Of a stretch of 21,082 nt of DNA, positions 9,472-18,422 are shown piece by piece. The position numbers were made by a program, and so were the translations under genes. This stretch comes from Paulinella micropora. Its lineage: Eukaryota > Cercozoa > Imbricatea > Euglyphida. Location of the stretch: positions 771,575-792,656 of the forward strand of contig BJOX01000190.1 in NCBI GenBank assembly GCA_009731375.1, read 5' to 3'. Numbering within the stretch: position 1 is the stretch's first letter; each line of letters starts with the position of its first letter. The notes under the pieces were generated by a model. That model saw only the letters and a list, made by a program, of their open reading frames with translations, made no database searches and was not told the DNA's origin.

Positions 9472-10133
9472 TGACAGGCCTAGGTCACCATATGTTATTA
9501 AGATGGATAGTGCCAGCCTTAGTCCAGCAGTGCAGGAGGCTAGTCATGAAGAAAGCAACGAAGAAGGAGTAAATGAATCTGTTAAGACAGACCGGCCAGA
9601 GAGAAGAAGAAGAAGAGGAATCCTTTGAACCAACCCCGGGAGATTGGACAAACCCAGATAGTAGTCAATATGGTCAATTCCCAAACAAATGGATCTCCCT
9701 TCAGATATTCTCACAAGATCTGAACGCAAGGCAGCCGGATTAGGACGCAAATTCGCTACAGAGACCCCGGATACCCCGAGTAGTATAGACAGGGAAGTAT
9801 CAGATGACAGTGGGGGAGAAACTGTTATTAGACGTAGGGGAAAGAGCAGTTATAAGTCTTACATTGATGTTCAATCATTACCTTCATTACTCCAAGGACA
9901 TGCAGCTAGCAGTAGCTCGAGTAGCACTTCAGTACCTTTGGGAACTAGTCAAGCTAGTAGTAGTAGTAGTACAGGTCAGCCTGCGTCTGCTATACACCCC
10001 ATAAGCAGTGCTAAGAGTAGTACAGAGCCAGCCAAAGCTAGTGCAAGTGAGAGCGGTAGTAAGCCTACGGTTAACCCCAGAGCTGAATCGCTGCCTGATA
10101 ACTAACCGGGTAGAGTAGAGAGTTACTTCGCAA
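9472..10133 (+). pseudogene. Gag-Pol linker region, frame-broken
   Basis: Frame 2 is open from 9446 through an in-frame ATG at 9503 to a TGA near 9627, loses frame through a GAAGAA-rich stretch, and is open again in frame 2 from about 9689 to a TAA at 10103-10105. Between about 9600 and 9690 the sensible reading (SFEPTPGDWTNPDSSQYG) is in a different frame, so paired indels are likely. The peptide is Ser-rich and low-complexity with SSSS runs (9910-10080) and has no enzyme motif. It probably linked Gag to the protease. Confidence 0.6.
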
Positions 10134-11887
10134 GTGTTTGATGCCGTTCACCGAGGGAGTTTCAATGTCGACTTTAGAGCGACGGGAGCTTACAATAGAG
10201 ATGAAACATTACAAGTCTTTTACTCAGGATTGCGTACAGTCATAGAACAGTACGTAATCAATATGAACCTTAGGAGTGAGGACATCGACGCTACCCAGTT
10301 TACAATAAATTTTCCAAACCTAGCTTACATAGATTCACACCCGTCCTTTCAAGAGGCCTTAGGTCCAATCCCCAGACCAAATCCTATTCTTCTTCTTCAC
10401 CCGGATCTGCAAGAGGAGGGAGATGTAGGTGGTAGTATCATGCACAATGCCCATGCTATGGTCAATCTGTCTAGAGATAGTATAGTTGACGATAGTGCTT
10501 GTAGCACAAACATATCACCCAACAAAGAACTTTTCACTAAGTTAGTGAAAGGACAGGCCAAGTTCAGGACAGCTAACAGCGTCATAACTACATCCCTGAA
10601 AGGGAAGATGTCAGTTCAGTTAGCAGGAGTTGGAGAAGAGATAGATGTAGTTGCTAGAAATGCGGTTTATAACACAGATCTACCCTATACTCTCATATCT
10701 ACAGCCACATGGGATAACTCAGGAAATGCAGTGCTGCATCAGAATGGACAGATCATTTTATTGGATAGACCCATTACAGTCGATACGGGAGCCATACTAG
10801 CGCAAGGTCGCAGAGCCCAAAACAACATATATGTCCGGGACAAGCCTGGCATTAAGCAACTAGACCCGAGCCTCATCTTTGACCCACACACAGGGCAGCA
10901 AGTAAACAGTAGGGAAAAGCTTGCTAAACTGAAAAAGAGCCGCAACAAGAAGCATATAAATCATAGTGCCACATCAGAACCCATACAACAATTCATTGCA
11001 CCAATGGCCATCACAGATTATCCGTTTTGTGGAAATGTATCTGCGTGTGTGTGTGGATGGGGATGTGACCATGGATGCAACTATGTGCCTTATGCGTACG
11101 AATGTGACACTGAACTTGGAGAACAAGCTGATGACAACACATACAATTGCGCATACATGTTGCCTGTTGTCCGTCCTGATGCAAGTAAGAACATCCATTT
11201 TGTTATTCTACACCGCATGTCTTTACATAGAGGCGGGGCAGCAATGGAGAGACTAGCTAAAGCTCAGGGCTGGACGATAATAGGAAAGGATTGGAGAGAG
11301 GCAGTGAGGAAATGTGAGTGTTGCAATCGAGCTAAGATGAGAGAGTTGGATCATAACTCTAAGAATAAACACGATAGGGATTGGGCCCCAGGAGAATGTC
11401 TTGTTATGGATACTCAGTTTTATCTAGTTTTGTCCCATGACGGTAGGAGGTATAAATATACCATCAAATGTGTAGCTAGTGGATACGTAAAGGACTACTA
11501 TCTAAAGCAAAAGAACGAGTTCTATGATTATTTTCTTGAGGCGGTAGCTTTCTTTGATCGTCAGACAGGTAATGCTGTTCGACTGGTCAAATCTGATCAG
11601 GAGTATAGGGGTTACAAGGTTTTCCAAGAGTGGATCAAACGAAAAGGAGTAGAATTCTACCCTTCCCCCAAGGGCCATAGTAAGAGTAATGCAGTGATAG
11701 AAAGATCGCATTTAACTATGGAAGGCCCAGCAACAGCTGCTAGACTAGACGCGGGTTTGCCCATTAGCTTTTGGACAGACATGGAAAGAAACTCTACTTA
11801 TATAGAGAATAGAATCTCCAATGCACACGGAAATTCCCCTTTTGAGGCAATCTTTAAGAAGAAACCGCTCATGTCTCACCTAAACCT
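10134..11887 (+). pseudogene. pol: Pol part 1: aspartic protease, GAG-pre-integrase and integrase core
   Basis: The protease cuts the polyprotein and the integrase inserts the cDNA into host DNA. The protease active-site triad Asp-Ser-Ala is at 10491-10499 (VDDSACS). The integrase zinc domain is HX4H (His 11211, His 11226) with CX2C (Cys 11313, Cys 11322). The catalytic Asp-Asp-Glu is at 11409 (MDTQF), 11595 (KSDQEY) and 11700 (NAVIERSH), the last two with 34 residues between them. Copia hallmarks follow: SFWTDMERNSTYIENR and NSPFEAIFKKKP. A stop at 11889-11891 cuts this frame; homology resumes one frame over with PIGC, so a single indel lies near 11885. No ATG begins this segment, in line with a polyprotein product. 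Confidence 0.88.
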
Positions 11888-12091
11888 ATAGGTTGTGCTG
11901 CGATTATGAAGGTGGAGAGTAAAAAGAGAGAACCAAAAGGTGTGCCGGTTATATTCCTCGGGTACGAACCAACCACCGGTTACTATAGGGTGTACGATCC
12001 TGTAGGTCGCAGAATTTACGGAGATTTGCGTAATGTCCGTTTTGATGTCAACCGCATGGGAAAACGAGTAGCTGCGAAAGTCTCAAACTAA
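11888..12091 (+). pseudogene. Integrase C-terminal segment (frame-shifted)
   Basis: Continues the integrase in frame 2. PIGCAAIMKVESKKREPKG, then IFLGYEPTTGYYRVYDP, matches the copia integrase tail, in which a VFGC-like motif is followed by a basic stretch and FLGY...YR(V/L)YDP, then DVRFD-like residues. The frame ends at a TAA (12089-12091), beyond which the sensible reading moves to frame 1. Confidence 0.8.
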
Positions 12092-12957
12092 ATCCTCGGG
12101 ACAATAAGCAACTAGAAAGGGTTGTCTGGAGTCAGAGTGTTACAGCCCCAAAGTCTATTGTCTCAGGGGGAGAAGAAGAAGACGAGAACAATCCCGCAGA
12201 AGGAATCACCGACACAATGGAAATAGAGGGAGCTGAAATGGGATTTCATCCTAAGCAAAAGGGTTTGCCTATTTCGGGTGCTTCTAGGTCTACAGTAGTT
12301 GTGGAAAAAGAAGTTGTGGCAGTTGAGAGTGACAGCGAACCGGAAGAGCCATTGTCCCCACCAGCCACCCCACAGGTTCATGATCCAGGTGGAACCCGAC
12401 AACCAGAAAAAGACAGTGTCAGTGAACCGTCAGTCAGTTCGGTAGCCTTTCAGAAATCTAAGAAAGATAGAGAGGTAAGACTGCCGAACCGACTGGATGC
12501 CTTGAAGGGAGTTGAAGTAGCAGTTCCCGCCCTAGAATTTGGAGAGAAATGAGCTCAGGCCAAGTACGAAGAGAAGTGGCGCACTCATGTGAGAAAAGGA
12601 CGTGCCATCCGTCCAGGGGGAGCTCTAAAGGCTATCTCTGGCAAAATGGAATCTACACATTACATAGACTTCGGAGAGGGTAAAGCAGAGAGAATGTTAG
12701 ATAGTGAGATAGAAAAGTATAGAATTAGTTCAGTCGGTACGGACAGTCTTATCAGTACTATCTCAGAAGTCGAAGTCAGTGTAACACAAGTGCCCACGTT
12801 AGCCACAGGAGAGCAAACTCAGTCAGTATCGTCTCCTCTTAAGCCTAACCCCACTACTTTCGTTCTTGGGCACAGGGTGAGATCACGGGTGAAAATCTCA
12901 TACCTGATGGTCAGAAGAGGACCAGACCCAGAAACAGCCAGTTGTCCCTCCAACTAG
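12092..12957 (+). pseudogene. Acidic linker between integrase and RT, with TGA interruption
   Basis: Frame 1 is open from about 12085 to a TAG at 12955-12957, apart from a TGA at 12550-12552. The protein is rich in Glu, Ser and Pro (SDSEPEEPLSPPATPQ) with no catalytic motif. Copia elements commonly carry a variable acidic/proline linker here, but about 290 residues is long. Around 12885-12970 the likely coding frame changes twice (frame 3 gives EITGENLIPDGQKR, then frame 2 resumes), so two small indels are probable. Confidence 0.65.
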
Positions 12958-13552
12958 TATAGTACCAGCTGCTGATGTGCCAACACAAACACCGCCCATA
13001 CTAACTGCCGCTACATTGGTAGAGGTAGTGCAAGATTTTGCTCCTAATGCTTGCTTTTATTCTGATATTGAACTGCCGCCAGACATCAAACCACAAGACA
13101 AAAAGGCAGCGAGAGAGAAAGAAATAAAACAACAGATAGAGTTGAGATCTTTTGAGTGGGTGAGAGAAACAGAAGCCAGGAGAAGTGGCAGTAAAATAAT
13201 ACCATTAACTTGGGTAGACACGGTAAAGCCAGACCCAAAAGGTGGTACTTATTGTAATGCTAGAACAGCCATACGTGGAGATTTGATGGAGCCAGGTGTT
13301 CATTTTAATGCCAAGCGTACATATTGTCCAACTGCTCATCACCGCACATTTCTCATGTTTGTTGCGCACGCTGCAGTTCACAACAGAGATCTAAGGTTTG
13401 TTGAATTTGTCACTGCATATTTGCACGCAATCATGCCTTACACCATCTATGCACATCCACCGCCCGGCTTTGAACGCTATGGGTGGTATGGCTTATCCTC
13501 AAAGCTTACTATGGTCATCCCGAGTCAGGTAGACTATGGTATGATGTATTGA
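12958..13552 (+). pseudogene. pol: Pol part 2: reverse transcriptase, N-terminal half
   Basis: RT copies element RNA to DNA. In frame 2, IIPLTWVDTVKPDPKGGTY corresponds to the copia RT entry motif (IPxxWVxxxKPdG), and later residues to the YSP...R...L region. At 13403 the motif is RFVEFVTAYLHA where copia RTs have a DVxTAFLxG motif, so the first catalytic Asp is Glu in this copy. PPPGFE follows as the usual QPxGF box. The frame reaches a stop at 13550-13552, but copia homology leaves it near 13478 and continues in frame 1. Confidence 0.85.
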
Positions 13553-14376
13553 ACGATATTGTAGTTCAGTTTGGATATAAGCCCCTAGCCATAGATAAGG
13601 CGTCGTATGCGATAGTGAAAGACAACAACCCTCTGCACACCTTGTTGCTCACATTCCATGTTGATGATGGTTTGCATGTTGCTAACGAGAGAGAGCATTT
13701 AGCCTTAGTCAGGTTTTTCCAGAAAAAGGGTTTGAGATGTAAGGACCTTGGCATCGCCACGTCGTTCAAAAACATTTCTCTCGACCACTTCGAGAATGGG
13801 ATCCTAGTTCACCAAACGGTTTACATTAAAGCCGTTTTGCTTAAGCTAGGGTATGATGGCGCTATTCCCGCAAAGTCCCCCAATACCTCAGACACGGTCC
13901 GTCCCCTCAAGCCCGAACATGCCATTCTGGTATACGATCTGCGTACCCTTATTGGTGTTTTGTGTTTTGTCGCTGTCAACACCCAACCATTGATCGTCTG
14001 TGCTCTGAACATGGCAGCCCTGGATATGGTACCGAACCCCCCTCGCGCGTACTCGCGTATCGATAAGATTTGTCGGTTTTTGGTGACTCCCCGTAGGATT
14101 TTCTTCCGAAGAGCCGATAAGACTATCACCTCTATGCGGGATTACGCAAAGCAGGGGGAGCCCAAACTCAAGCCTGTTAGCGGATCACCCGTTATGGATT
14201 CCTTTGTGGATATTGACCCTAGTCACTTATCTCAACACTCAGTGAAGCTAGGAGAGGTAGAGATCCCTAAGGAAGTCCGCCAGAAAACCCCAGTGTTTGG
14301 CTACTGTGATTCCGACTTTGCTTCGCGTCAGGAGGATAGGAGGTCCGTAGTGGTTTCATCTTTTTCTTCCATTTGA
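13478..14376 (+). pseudogene. pol: Pol part 3: RT C-terminal half and start of RNase H
   Basis: In frame 1, LKAYYGHPESGRLWYD matches the copia LYGLKQAPRxWY box. FHVDDGL holds the two catalytic Asp (13663, 13666) of the YVDD motif, here HVDD. Connection-domain residues follow. RNase H starts with GYCDSDFASRQEDRRS, the copia counterpart being a D.DWAG...RRS motif, with Asp at 14308. A TGA at 14374-14376 ends the frame, and homology passes to frame 0 within the next 20 bases. Confidence 0.88.
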
Positions 14377-14527
14377 CACCGATATCAGTTTTCTCAAAGT
14401 TACAGTCCGTCGTAGCTAACTCGACTGTCGAAGCTGAAATTATCGCTGCCAACGAGGCAGTTAGGGAGGCAGAGGCAATTCGGAGGGTGCTTGAAGACAT
14501 GGGTTATTCGCCGGGCATCTTCCAATA
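14373..14527 (+). pseudogene. RNase H middle segment (frame 0)
   Basis: FSKLQSVVANSTVEAEIIAA equals the copia RNase H motif SxKQxxVAxSTxEAEYxA. Glu residues are at 14430 and 14436. The segment continues into an EAxxxRRxLEDMG helix. The frame is abandoned by homology at about 14527. Confidence 0.8.
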
Positions 14528-14761
14528 CTCGAGGATAACTCAGGAGCTATTTCTTTATCGGCTCGCGGCTTAGGTGAAAACCGCACTAAACATATCGCGG
14601 TGCGTTTCCATTACTTAGTCGACCGATGTCGCGCAAAGTCCGTGCAGTTGTATAAAATTGCGTCTAAGAAGAATATGGCGGATTATCTGACCAAATCTCT
14701 TCCGCTTCCGCAATTCTCGCCAATCTCCGGGCATGTCGCGGTCGAAATGCCGATCGAATAG
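14528..14761 (+). pseudogene. RNase H C-terminal segment and polyprotein end (frame 2)
   Basis: LEDNSGAISLSARG, RTKHIAVRFHYL and NMADYLTKSLP match the closing copia RNase H motifs: DNxxAI, RTKHIDVRxHxxR and ADxLTKxL. Catalytic-type Asp residues are at 14534 and 14681. A TAG at 14759-14761 is the natural end of the polyprotein. The segment is too short to stand out as an open frame and was found by reading for copia motifs. Confidence 0.85.
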
Positions 14762-16331
14762 CTTTGCTTTGTTATATATATGCATTCTGCACCGTGCGTT
14801 ATATGACATTATTGTTTGCTTTATTTTATTGATTGTGTGTTTTGCTTTCGTCTCCTTTAATGACTAAATACTTATCAACTAAACTCACTTTTGCTACGTT
14901 ACACTCCGAAAAGCGAGGGGGAGAGAGAGCCACTGCTGTTATTGCGACATTAGAAGTTTGTACATGATATTTAGATTATATCGCATGTGTCGATGATCTA
15001 CTTGGATATATAGACTTAATCGAAGTTAATGCCATAATAATAGTTAATAGTAATAGTAAAGGCCAGACATATAGATCGTAAACTGTAGACCCAATGAGGC
15101 CACCAGGAAGCTAGTTACTATGGTCTTAGTTTTGTTAGTGCAGCTAAATTGTAGACATAGTTGTCAATGTGATCGGATCGTTCATATTTCTCGGTATATG
15201 CTTGTATCCTATGACAACCGTCAGATGTAATTAGATAATTAACGTTAGGATACAACCCTTAATCTTACTGTCTTCATGTGGATGTTTTCTGATGTAATGT
15301 TGGTAATGTTGCGCGTTTTAACACAAAACTACTACATAATGCTGTATGTGGTTTCTTATGGTTACATGTTGGTATCTATATGCTATGTCTATATACATCT
15401 TACCAGCAGGTGCCTAAGACGGCGGAACCGGCATGTTCATAACTGCTTTTGTAGGCTGTTCGCGTTGACAGCCCAGCATGTTGTTTTTATGTCTTTTAGT
15501 TGATTATGGCGGATCGCTATCTATTGCGTGCGATATAAGCATAATCTATACCTGTTATGTATGTGTTATATAAGTCATGCTTGTCGGTCATATATATTAA
15601 GTAATTATACTTGTTATTGATCTATAACTGTATGTGCATCATAATATATGTGCGTTTATTATCATTTCTGTGCACTTCTCATTGCATGAGGTTGTATTGG
15701 TGTGTGCAGACGGATATAACACGGGTTGCGAATTTCTCGTAAATTTACGCTCATTTTATGTTTTATGTTTTGTCAATCTTGTAGGGATCCAGACAATGCG
15801 TTCCTGACGATGCTATTCGGGTTGACGTTTCCCCGACCAATTTAATTTTTGTAATTCATGTATGACGGATTATACCTATATGTTATGGTCATTTAGTGCA
15901 TATTTTTCCATTTCTATCAATTTGGGATCAACTCATATTTGTCTATGTTAGTATCATAATATGATATTTCATTCATGTTAGAGTCTCCCCTTTGAAGTAA
16001 GTCGAAATAATAAGTTCCTTGGAAGGCAGTTTAAAGGTAGCTAGATTAAGGGATAGCACTGAGGGGTGCGAGAGCTCTACTACCGACATCACACTGCTAT
16101 ACAGGACTATAGTGCGTGAGTCACACGTACTATCGCTATAGGCCGGGACATAGCTCTGAATGGGACCTCCCTGTAAGCAGAGCCGATGTACTATCAACTT
16201 CTATGAGAGAGTGAGGGAATGGATAGTCGATAGGTGTAATATAATTCAACTTCCATCGTTTTTATGCTAATGCATATTTCCACAGACTTGAAGTATCTTT
16301 AATTATGTCACAGTTTGTATCTAAAGTAATC
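14762..16331 (+). other. Long non-coding 3' region of the retrotransposon
   Basis: About 1.57 kb between the polyprotein stop and the polypurine tract. No sizeable ATG-initiated frame with recognisable protein features occurs on either strand; a 75-codon frame at 15276-15503 is hydrophobic and repetitive in look and is not called. Most copia elements have little sequence here. It may be a captured fragment, a remnant of an extra ORF, or a structural/packaging region. Confidence 0.6.
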
Positions 16332-16339
16332 AGGGGGAG
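16332..16339 (+). promoter_or_regulatory. Polypurine tract (AGGGGGAG)
   Basis: All-purine run directly abutting the 3' LTR, as required for priming plus-strand DNA synthesis. Confidence 0.88.
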
Positions 16340-16574
16340 TGTTAGGCTATAGATTGGTAACTAATATATCCATGTATTTAACCGGGTTATGCGGTTAGAT
16401 CCCGTATAAGAATAACTAATGCCAATTCACCTTTATGGACCGAAAGGGTATATCTGCCCCCAAAGTGGGTCCAGTTATTGCTCAGTAATTAATACCTACC
16501 AATCGATTTAGTCATCCGTTACTGTTGATCAAAGTATGATCATTAAAGTCATTCTTCGGTACACCGTACGTTCA
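16340..16574 (+). repeat. 3' LTR
   Basis: 235 bp, TGTTA to TTCA, collinear with the 5' LTR. Differences are T/G at the sixth base, two substitutions in the AAGAATAACTAAT stretch, and loss of TA after CTGCCCCCA. Confidence 0.95.
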
Positions 16575-16575
16575 T

Positions 16576-16581
16576 ACTTCG
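16576..16581. repeat. Putative target-site duplication, right copy (ACTTCG)
   Basis: Matches 6528-6533 exactly, but one T (16575) lies between it and the CA end of the LTR. Either the LTR end is drawn one base short or one base was inserted. Confidence 0.55.
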
Positions 16582-17179
16582 GAGTGAGCGATTGCGAGTA
16601 GCCTAGTATTAATAGATGATTCAAGCCAAACAGACCAAGGCCGCGGCTCGGATCACTGCATCAGATTCAATTTGGTTTCGCGGTTGGTCATGTTATTGTT
16701 ACCGGTCTTACTATCAACTCAGCGGCATTTACTCATACAGGCTATGGTCATGTGTAATGACTCAGTGTGTGGCACGGTATAACTAAACATTCGACAATCT
16801 TGGGGGTATCCCTTTTTCCGAAATTTTCGATGAAGTATATGGATTTTTTTGAAAACGTGTGGAAATGAAAGGAAATGAATTCCCTGATTGCAGAACATAT
16901 AAAAATAATATTAAAATATGTTTTTATTAATTGTAATACACTTTAACTTCATATTCAGAGGTGGGCAGGAACCGGTCCGACACGGTAATTTTTCTACTTT
17001 TTCATAGTTCCGGCTACCATGAATCTATGATGATAACAATGCCGAACATGCAGAATTTGCTTTTACTGTTTATTCTTGCTTATATTAAGCATTTTACTAT
17101 ATTAAGACATGGTTTTACCTTCAAAAAATTCTGTTTGCCCGCTGTGACGTACGCTGGTACGTAGAGGGGGGAGGGGGGG
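16582..17179. other. Unassigned intergenic sequence with a possible hAT-like terminus
   Basis: No gene is seen. At 16956 the sequence CAGAGGTGGGCAGGAACCGG resembles hAT-type DNA transposon ends, which often begin CAGRGGTGGGCA, but no inverted partner is visible in the window. It ends in a G-rich run (17165-17179) that meets an assembly gap. Confidence 0.4.
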
Positions 17180-18043
17180 NNNNNNNNNNNNNNNNNNNNN
17201 NNNNNNNNNNNNNNNNNNNNNNNNNNNNNNNNNNNNNNNNNNNNNNNNNNNNNNNNNNNNNNNNNNNNNNNNNNNNNNNNNNNNNNNNNNNNNNNNNNNN
17301 NNNNNNNNNNNNNNNNNNNNNNNNNNNNNNNNNNNNNNNNNNNNNNNNNNNNNNNNNNNNNNNNNNNNNNNNNNNNNNNNNNNNNNNNNNNNNNNNNNNN
17401 NNNNNNNNNNNNNNNNNNNNNNNNNNNNNNNNNNNNNNNNNNNNNNNNNNNNNNNNNNNNNNNNNNNNNNNNNNNNNNNNNNNNNNNNNNNNNNNNNNNN
17501 NNNNNNNNNNNNNNNNNNNNNNNNNNNNNNNNNNNNNNNNNNNNNNNNNNNNNNNNNNNNNNNNNNNNNNNNNNNNNNNNNNNNNNNNNNNNNNNNNNNN
17601 NNNNNNNNNNNNNNNNNNNNNNNNNNNNNNNNNNNNNNNNNNNNNNNNNNNNNNNNNNNNNNNNNNNNNNNNNNNNNNNNNNNNNNNNNNNNNNNNNNNN
17701 NNNNNNNNNNNNNNNNNNNNNNNNNNNNNNNNNNNNNNNNNNNNNNNNNNNNNNNNNNNNNNNNNNNNNNNNNNNNNNNNNNNNNNNNNNNNNNNNNNNN
17801 NNNNNNNNNNNNNNNNNNNNNNNNNNNNNNNNNNNNNNNNNNNNNNNNNNNNNNNNNNNNNNNNNNNNNNNNNNNNNNNNNNNNNNNNNNNNNNNNNNNN
17901 NNNNNNNNNNNNNNNNNNNNNNNNNNNNNNNNNNNNNNNNNNNNNNNNNNNNNNNNNNNNNNNNNNNNNNNNNNNNNNNNNNNNNNNNNNNNNNNNNNNN
18001 NNNNNNNNNNNNNNNNNNNNNNNNNNNNNNNNNNNNNNNNNNN
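17180..18043. other. Assembly gap (864 N)
   Basis: Unknown bases. The 3' coding end of the minus-strand gene lies in or near it. Confidence 0.99.
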
Positions 18044-18391
18044 GTTCATTTTCTCCTGTCGTTCTTGAGGCAACTCCATCCAATTTACAGGTAGCTCGTC
18101 GATCAATCGAAATTCTGCTCTCCATTCCTTGCCTTTTGCATCGACACAGGACATATGAGCAGGACGGCCGGGCAGGCCGCCTTCGAAGTAATCTCCATCC
18201 ACCTCTACTCTGGTCAAATTTCCACCTGCTAACATTTCCTCCACATGTGCTCGCTCATCCGGCCCTAGGTATTTAGTAGCCAAAGCACGAATATCCTTCT
18301 TCAGGCGCGGATTGACGAAGTAGCCGACTGGAAGCTTGGGAGGCATGTCGGTCGCTGTCATAAATAGAGAAAGAGAGATAGATAGATAGAA

Positions 18392-18422
<31 letters not shown>

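Larger units (their letters stand above)
6534..16574 (+). mobile_element. Complete but degenerate Ty1/copia-type LTR retrotransposon (10,041 bp)
   Basis: Near-identical direct LTRs bound it at 6534-6770 and 16340-16574. The internal order is Gag, protease, integrase, RT, RNase H. Integrase ahead of RT defines the copia (Pseudoviridae-like) layout rather than gypsy. A polypurine tract precedes the 3' LTR and a probable tRNA primer site follows the 5' LTR. ACTTCG occurs at 6528-6533 and 16576-16581, consistent with a target-site duplication, though one extra T separates the right copy from the LTR end. The length is about double a typical copia element, owing to an extended Gag, long linkers and a 1.6 kb 3' non-coding part. 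In-frame stops at 7726 and 12550 and several frame changes make this copy non-autonomous as assembled. Confidence 0.93.

Noticed and set aside
11880-11895. Programmed -1 frameshift at the integrase break
   Set aside because: No proper X-XXY-YYZ slippery heptamer in the reading frame. The break lies inside the integrase fold and resembles the other random indels of this copy.
15276-15503. 75-codon frame in the retrotransposon 3' region (candidate extra ORF or envelope)
   Set aside because: Short, biased hydrophobic composition in AT-rich DNA, with no signal, fusion or domain pattern.
17102-18043. Downstream coding extension of the minus-strand gene through the gap to 17102
   Set aside because: The open frame exists only because N bases are not stops. 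The visible 17102-17179 translation (Pro-rich, then mixed) gives no support.
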